From assembly GCA_947472765.1 (NCBI GenBank), contig CANJCM010000023.1:1-54567 (forward strand): a stretch of DNA of 54,567 bases, written 5' to 3'. Of this stretch, positions 53,128 to 54,567 are shown piece after piece (within the stretch, counting starts at the first letter, position 1; the number at the start of each line of letters is the position of its first letter). Under the pieces are notes generated by a model. It was not told where the DNA came from. It saw only the letters and a list, made by a program, of their open reading frames with translations, and searched no databases. The stretch comes from Opitutia bacterium. Lineage in GTDB: Bacteria; Verrucomicrobiota; Verrucomicrobiia; Opitutales; Opitutaceae. Both the position numbers and the translations under genes were made by a program.

Positions 53128-53636
53128 GCGGCTACCCACTGCAGGACATGGTGCGCGTCCGTGAGCACCGCGAGGACCAGGCCACCCAGGCGGTGACCAA
53201 GGCCCAGCGGCAGCTAAAGGAGGCCCGCGCCGCCCTCGATCGGAAGCAGCAGGAACTGGTGGACTACACCGTCTGGCGGATCGCCGAGGAAAACCGGCTG
53301 CTGGACTCGCTGATGCGCCGGCCGCTCAAGCTCGGCGAGATCTCCGACGTTCGCGCGACGATCGGCACCTTCCGCGACCGCGAGCTCGAGCTCAAGGACG
53401 AGGTCGTGCAGCACGAGAAGACCGTGGCCAGGGCCGAGGCCCACCTTGAGGAATGCCGCCTGCGCCAGGTCAAGGCCGTGCGCGACCTGGAGAAGCTGGT
53501 CGAGCACCGCACGATCTGGCAGCGCGCCCGCGCCCTCGAGCAGGAGGTCGCCGAGGACCTCGAACTGGAGGATTTCTCCGGACCCCGCGGCGACCGTTTC
53601 AACGTTGAACCCTCTTCGACCCATGGACGCAACTAA
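53124..53636 (+). CDS. sctO: T3SS ATPase stalk SctO (YscO family)
   Basis: The 170-residue protein is a long coiled coil with heavy Arg/Glu/Lys content ([20 protein letters not shown], then [20 protein letters not shown]), the pattern of YscO/FliJ, the rod that sits in the ATPase hexamer and touches SctV. It lies between sctN and sctP as in the Ysc order. It overlaps both neighbours (ATGA with sctN, 14 bases with sctP). Confidence 0.88.
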   Translation: MSGYPLQDMVRVREHREDQATQAVTKAQRQLKEARAALDRKQQELVDYTVWRIAEENRLLDSLMRRPLKLGEISDVRATIGTFRDRELELKDEVVQHEKTVARAEAHLEECRLRQVKAVRDLEKLVEHRTIWQRARALEQEVAEDLELEDFSGPRGDRFNVEPSSTHGRN

Positions 53637-54567
53637 CCCCCTGGCGCGGGGCACCACCCCCCTGGACGAAGAGGCCGCCGCTCTCTCCTCCTCCCTCACA
53701 AGTGGCCCGCTCCCCTGGAACCCCGAGGCGGGCGATCGTCAGGTCAGGCCCGCGGCCGGAAACGGCACCGAGACCGCGGACCCGGCATCCGCCGCGGAGA
53801 CCAACGGGAAAACGGACCCGGCGAGCCTCGTGGCGGCTTTCAAGCAGGCACTGACCGGCCCCACCCCCACGTCGGTCCTGCGTTCCACCTCCGACCCGGC
53901 TCTCGGGGGTGGCATAACCTTGAACGGAGGTCCGGCTTCCCCAGAAATCGGGTCCGGTCCGCTCCCGCGCCCGGAGTCGCTCTATTCCCAAGTGGCCGAG
54001 GCCTTCACGACCCGGGCGGCTGGCGCAGCCATCCCGGTCTCAAGCCACTCCGACCAGGTCGCCGGCACGTCGGCGGGCGGTCGCATGCTTGCAGCGGCTA
54101 CGCCCACCACCGAGACGCCGCCGGCGCGGCAGGCCCCCTTCGTGTCGCCGCGTGCGAACACTGTTGGTACGAGCGTGGATGCCGGCTCCAAAGATGCCAC
54201 AGCGGGCTCCTTCGCCGCCCCGACCGGCACCGAGCAAGGTAACCGGTCCGCCAATCTGGCCCCCACCCCCACGGCCACCCCGACTGCGCTCACCTCCGAC
54301 GCGCCTGCGGCCGTCGCCGCCCTGGCCACCCGCGGCAACGTCCCGCTCGCCGCCTTCCCCACCACGATCGCCTCGCTCCCGGTCACCTCCGCCGTCCCGC
54401 CGCGCACCAGCGGTACCGGGACGACGACCACGCTGACCAGCGACCCGCTGCCCTCCTTCGCCGCCCCGACCGGCACCGACCAAGGTAACCGGTCCGCCAA
54501 CCTGGCCCCCACCCCCACGGCCACCCCGACTGCGCTCACCTCCGACGCGCCTGCGGCCGTCGCCGCC
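53623..54567 (+). CDS. sctP: Needle-length regulator SctP (YscP family), partial
   Basis: This frame stays open from the ATG at 53623 to the end of the window (315 codons, no stop), so the 3' end is missing. The protein is Pro/Ala/Thr/Ser/Gly-rich with almost no aromatic or charged clusters, as expected for the extended ruler region of YscP. From residue about 196 it contains a long internal repeat: 38 residues starting FAAPTGTEQGNRSANLAP recur 82 residues later (54208-54321 and 54454-54567), nearly unchanged, and the second copy ends exactly at the window edge. The T3S4 substrate-switch domain expected at the C-terminus lies outside the window. Identity rests on place after sctO and on composition. 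Confidence 0.78.
   Translation, partial: MDATNPLARGTTPLDEEAAALSSSLTSGPLPWNPEAGDRQVRPAAGNGTETADPASAAETNGKTDPASLVAAFKQALTGPTPTSVLRSTSDPALGGGITLNGGPASPEIGSGPLPRPESLYSQVAEAFTTRAAGAAIPVSSHSDQVAGTSAGGRMLAAATPTTETPPARQAPFVSPRANTVGTSVDAGSKDATAGSFAAPTGTEQGNRSANLAPTPTATPTALTSDAPAAVAALATRGNVPLAAFPTTIASLPVTSAVPPRTSGTGTTTTLTSDPLPSFAAPTGTDQGNRSANLAPTPTATPTALTSDAPAAVAA
54208..54567 (+). repeat. 246-bp period repeat in the SctP ruler
   Basis: Bases 54208-54321 and 54454-54567 are 114-base copies that differ at only two bases seen (GAG/GAC and AAT/AAC codons). They are in frame (82 codons apart), with a diverged spacer between. The array may go on past the window. Confidence 0.85.

Noticed and set aside
53214-54539. 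Long minus-strand frames opposite sctO and sctP (53214-53699, 53982-54539)
   Set aside because: Gly/Ala/Val-rich antisense readings of the coiled coil and the Pro/Thr-rich ruler; the plus-strand genes fit the cluster order and overlaps.
1-54567. CRISPR array or insertion sequence
   Set aside because: No regular direct repeats with unique spacers, no cas genes and no transposase were seen. The short repeats are palindromic families A and B, and the only recombinases are the integrase and its decayed neighbour.

Overview
The window is high-GC bacterial chromosome. Gene content and style (ResB/CcsA cytochrome c assembly, a LacI regulator next to a TonB-dependent receptor, rpsP-trmD-rplS without rimM, Ala-rich tails on ribosomal proteins, hairpin-rich intergenic repeats) suggest Verrucomicrobiota, perhaps an Opitutales relative. 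This is inference from gene content; there is no rRNA or marker phylogeny here to settle it.

Bases 1-33950 look like core or ordinary chromosome. On the minus strand is an RND multidrug efflux operon in the order marR, periplasmic adaptor, RND pump, TolC-type channel (9696 down to 3320), followed by a large AsmA-like envelope protein. Next come transketolase and a translation cluster (rpsP, trmD, rplS, no rimM), then divergent ychF. A LacI regulator and a TonB-dependent receptor are divergently arranged around a near-perfect 19-bp palindrome. A TPR lipid/secreted protein and a purple-acid-phosphatase-like metallophosphoesterase are coupled by an ATGA overlap, followed by a PAS-PAS-PP2C phosphatase. 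A pyroglutamate salvage set (fused pxpB-pxpC, pxpA, pcp) lies on the minus strand. A secreted beta-propeller protein, a lipoprotein, ResB and CcsA lie on the plus strand, and recN is convergent to them.

At 33960 a tRNA-Val(GAC) is followed immediately by a tyrosine-recombinase integrase and a decayed second integrase, the usual left edge of an integrated island. After about 1 kb of sparse sequence come two regulators: a LytTR response regulator and a NarL/LuxR regulator whose receiver domain lacks the phosphoacceptor.

From 38861 to the end of the window is a continuous, translationally coupled Ysc-type type III secretion system (T3SS) cluster: sctW(yopN)-tyeA-sycN-yscX-yscY-sctV-yscB-sctC-sctD-yscE-sctF-sctF2-yscG-sctI-sctJ-sctK-sctL-sctN-sctO-sctP. 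It contains the gatekeeper, the YopN chaperone pair (SycN/YscB), the export gate, outer and inner rings, a duplicated needle subunit with both needle chaperones (YscE/YscG), the inner rod, the sorting platform stator, ATPase and stalk, and a repeat-rich needle ruler cut off by the window end. sctQRSTU, translocators, tip protein and effectors are not in the window and would be expected downstream.

Two families of intergenic hairpin repeats recur in the core part (B: about 25-90 bp, with compensatory stem changes; A: paired hairpins with CTCACG-type loops). None were seen in the T3SS region.
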